Assembly (NCBI GenBank): GCA_963931865.1
Contig: OZ007507.1
Coordinates: 10,947,533 to 11,011,532 of the forward strand
Source of the DNA: Axinella damicornis
Taxonomy: Eukaryota > Porifera > Demospongiae > Axinellida > Axinellidae
DNA length: 64,000 nt
Direction of reading: 5' to 3'
Below are positions 62,443-64,000 of this stretch, one piece after another (positions within the stretch are counted from its first letter, which is position 1; each line of letters starts with the position of its first letter). The position numbers were made by a program, and so were the translations under genes. The notes below the pieces were generated by a model that was not told where the DNA came from, did no database searches, and saw only the letters and a list, made by a program, of their open reading frames with translations.

Positions 62443-63155
62443 TAGCCTCATTCCCAGGCAGGCCTGGCAAGTTCAAACTGTTACTGATTTCAGGTTGCTT
62501 GTCCGAGATCTTTTCAAGAAATTAGGACGGCCTTTGCACCTGAAGCCCAAGTTGGGAACTACAAATTACAAGGGAGTGACACTTCCATTGACACCATAGT
62601 CAGAGCTGCAACCGGGGTCAAGAAATCTTGACCGCCATGTTTGCTGCTTGACCACTTGACCGCATCGCAAAATGACTCCTGACCATTTGACTGCGCTGTA
62701 TTTCAGCCGTTGACTGCCGATAGTATACGGAAGAATGCGTAGCGATACCACCCCTTCCTTAGGATACGGGGTCAAGATTCGCCGATAAGCCCGGTCGCAG
62801 CTCTGACTACGGCGTCTATGGGAGTGTCACCCTCTTGAAGTTTACTGCGTGTTCATTGGAGTGTTTGTTTACGGGCAGGATGCCTACACCATGTAAACGT
62901 CGAAGGCACACGCTGTGCACACTCTCCCATCAGTGTGCATGCGCTGAAATGTGAAATGGCTCTCGGACAAGCAACCTGGAAAGTGGAATCTTCAGTACTT
63001 CCGCTGTCAGTTGGTAATACCAATCAAATTGCAGAACGTCAAAGAATTGCATCACACATTGCAATCATGCCTCTTCCACTGCATTGGAATGACGTTACAT
63101 CCGTATACAGTTTTAAATTGCAGAAGTTGCCCGCCTATGGCCTAGGAATGAGGCC
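62443..63155. repeat. Degenerate long TAGCCTCA element
   Basis: Starts TAGCCTCATTCCCAGGC, then CTGGCAAGTTCAAACTGTTA. Its right side contains GACGTTACATCCGTATACAG and ends near CCTAGGAATGAGGCCA. Order and sequence match the element at 17345-17800, with a large non-homologous insert in the middle. Confidence 0.7.
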
Positions 63156-63496
63156 ATTAAATTTTAGTAACACACTTCTGATAATTATAATATTTAAGCC
63201 TGCCACCTTTCAAAGGTTTTACATGGAATGTGCAAAGTGAAAACTTAGAATCTGTGACAGTGCAACAACTAAACAAGGTGACAACAACAATTACATCAAA
63301 CTTGAAAGGTACTGTTACATGTGTGTCAATACAAAAACTAATCAAAGAAATTCACTAAGCTTTAATACCGTAGCATGTGACTGTCAGGACACTGCAGTCT
63401 GCGCCTGCTGCAACACCCATGCAGTTTCTACTGTATATGCAGATCAAGGTCAATCGGTGGTGAATTCGTTCAGGAGCTTAAGAGTGCTGCTTTGGG

Positions 63497-63575
63497 GTGT
63501 GCAGTGGTGTACTGGTAGTTTCTATATAGTGCTGAACTCAGGTTCAGTCCTGGGTTTGAATCCCATTAAAGCCCT
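63497..63575 (+). repeat. tRNA-like fragment
   Basis: GTGCAGTGGTGTACTGGTAG resembles an A-box region and CTGGGTTTGAATCCC a B-box. The spacing is too long for a tRNA, so it is more likely a SINE head. Confidence 0.45.
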
Positions 63576-64000
63576 AGTTGAAGGGTGGTTCGCCTTAAAA
63601 TAGGAATTTGCCCTTTGAAAAACAAATTTGAGCATTCCCATTATTTTATAGTAGCTCAAGCGAATTCAGTGATGATGTCATCACCATCCCCGTTAACGTT
63701 AATGGGGCCTAGGACCAGCATGAAAACCATCTGCATTGGAGATGCAGCATTCCTGGGATAACTTATCATGAACTGAACTGCACTAAGCCTTTTTGGAACT
63801 TATGTAGAACCACTGCAAACATGTGCTACAATGGCTTCATGTTAAGTACAACCTACGTGGGTAGTACTGACTGCTTAGCTAATTAATTTAGCGGCAGTCT
63901 AGAGTTTCAACTTTGACATTTGACATGTCGATGACCTCTGCAACTACCCCCACAGAGGTGTATCAATGTTCTGGGAACCGTAATTATCACATGAGGGTAA

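Larger units (their letters stand above)
59133..64000. other. Right-hand stretch without recognised exons
   Basis: This should be DLEC1 intron and possibly its upstream exons or beyond, but no N-terminal DLEC1 exon was recognised on the - strand. The stretch is filled with a (GT)n run, the 249-bp element, TAGCCTTG foldbacks, a TACCGTAG element, a degenerate relative of the 17345-17800 element and a tRNA-like fragment. Confidence 0.5.

Noticed and set aside
1..64000. CRISPR array or bacterial operon structure
   Set aside because: The tandem repeats lack unique spacers, and genes have spliceosomal introns; the window is eukaryotic.

Overview
The window looks like a gene-sparse, repeat-rich metazoan nuclear genome, most likely a sponge. 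Genes have many short exons with GT-AG introns. Two animal orthologues can be assembled exon by exon: the Golgi pH regulator GPHR (+ strand, 18 exons, complete) and the ciliary protein DLEC1/CFAP81 (- strand, 29 exons seen, N-terminus off the right edge). The sponge assignment rests on a pair of large intronless genes of a beta-helix/multi-TM type that I associate with sponges, and on the general style of the genome. It is an inference.

Layout. 1-4.4 kb: the 3' part of a gene whose short exons encode the C-terminal half of a Ulp1/SENP-type cysteine peptidase and splice in frame into one long exon carrying a MULE-type DDE transposase core and a SWIM zinc finger. 4.4-19.9 kb: GPHR, with introns full of minisatellites, foldback elements and a tandemly duplicated exon fragment. 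20-23.5 kb: repeats only. 23.5-24.1 kb: a single-exon gene resembling the C11orf68/UPF0696 family. 25.4 kb to beyond 59.1 kb: DLEC1 on the - strand. Its last intron holds a 3.7-kb transposon with 81-bp terminal inverted repeats, containing a THAP domain, decayed DDE transposase pieces and a SAP-domain gene. A 10.2-kb DLEC1 intron holds, in the opposite orientation, two complete intronless genes for about 1,280- and 1,324-residue membrane proteins. 59.2-64 kb: mostly foldback elements and other repeats.

Repeats. Short foldback (MITE-like) elements ending in TAGCCTCGTTCCCAGGC and its complement occur more than 20 times, with several different cores. A second group ends in TACCGTA/TACGGTA. Further families include a 249-bp element present as two inverted copies, a roughly 200-220-bp element present twice, tRNA-derived SINE-like pieces, three long near-perfect hairpins, and long poly-G/poly-C runs, one of which forms the polypyrimidine tract of a DLEC1 splice acceptor.

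The strongest candidate for something undescribed is the nested pair of beta-helix/multi-TM genes. They combine a secreted-type repeat ectodomain, a Cys-rich linker, about eight membrane spans and a shared C-terminal LRESLLE tail, and they show a sharply bounded block of near-identity that suggests gene conversion. Exon boundaries were derived by hand from splice sites, reading phase and remembered human orthologues. No search was run.
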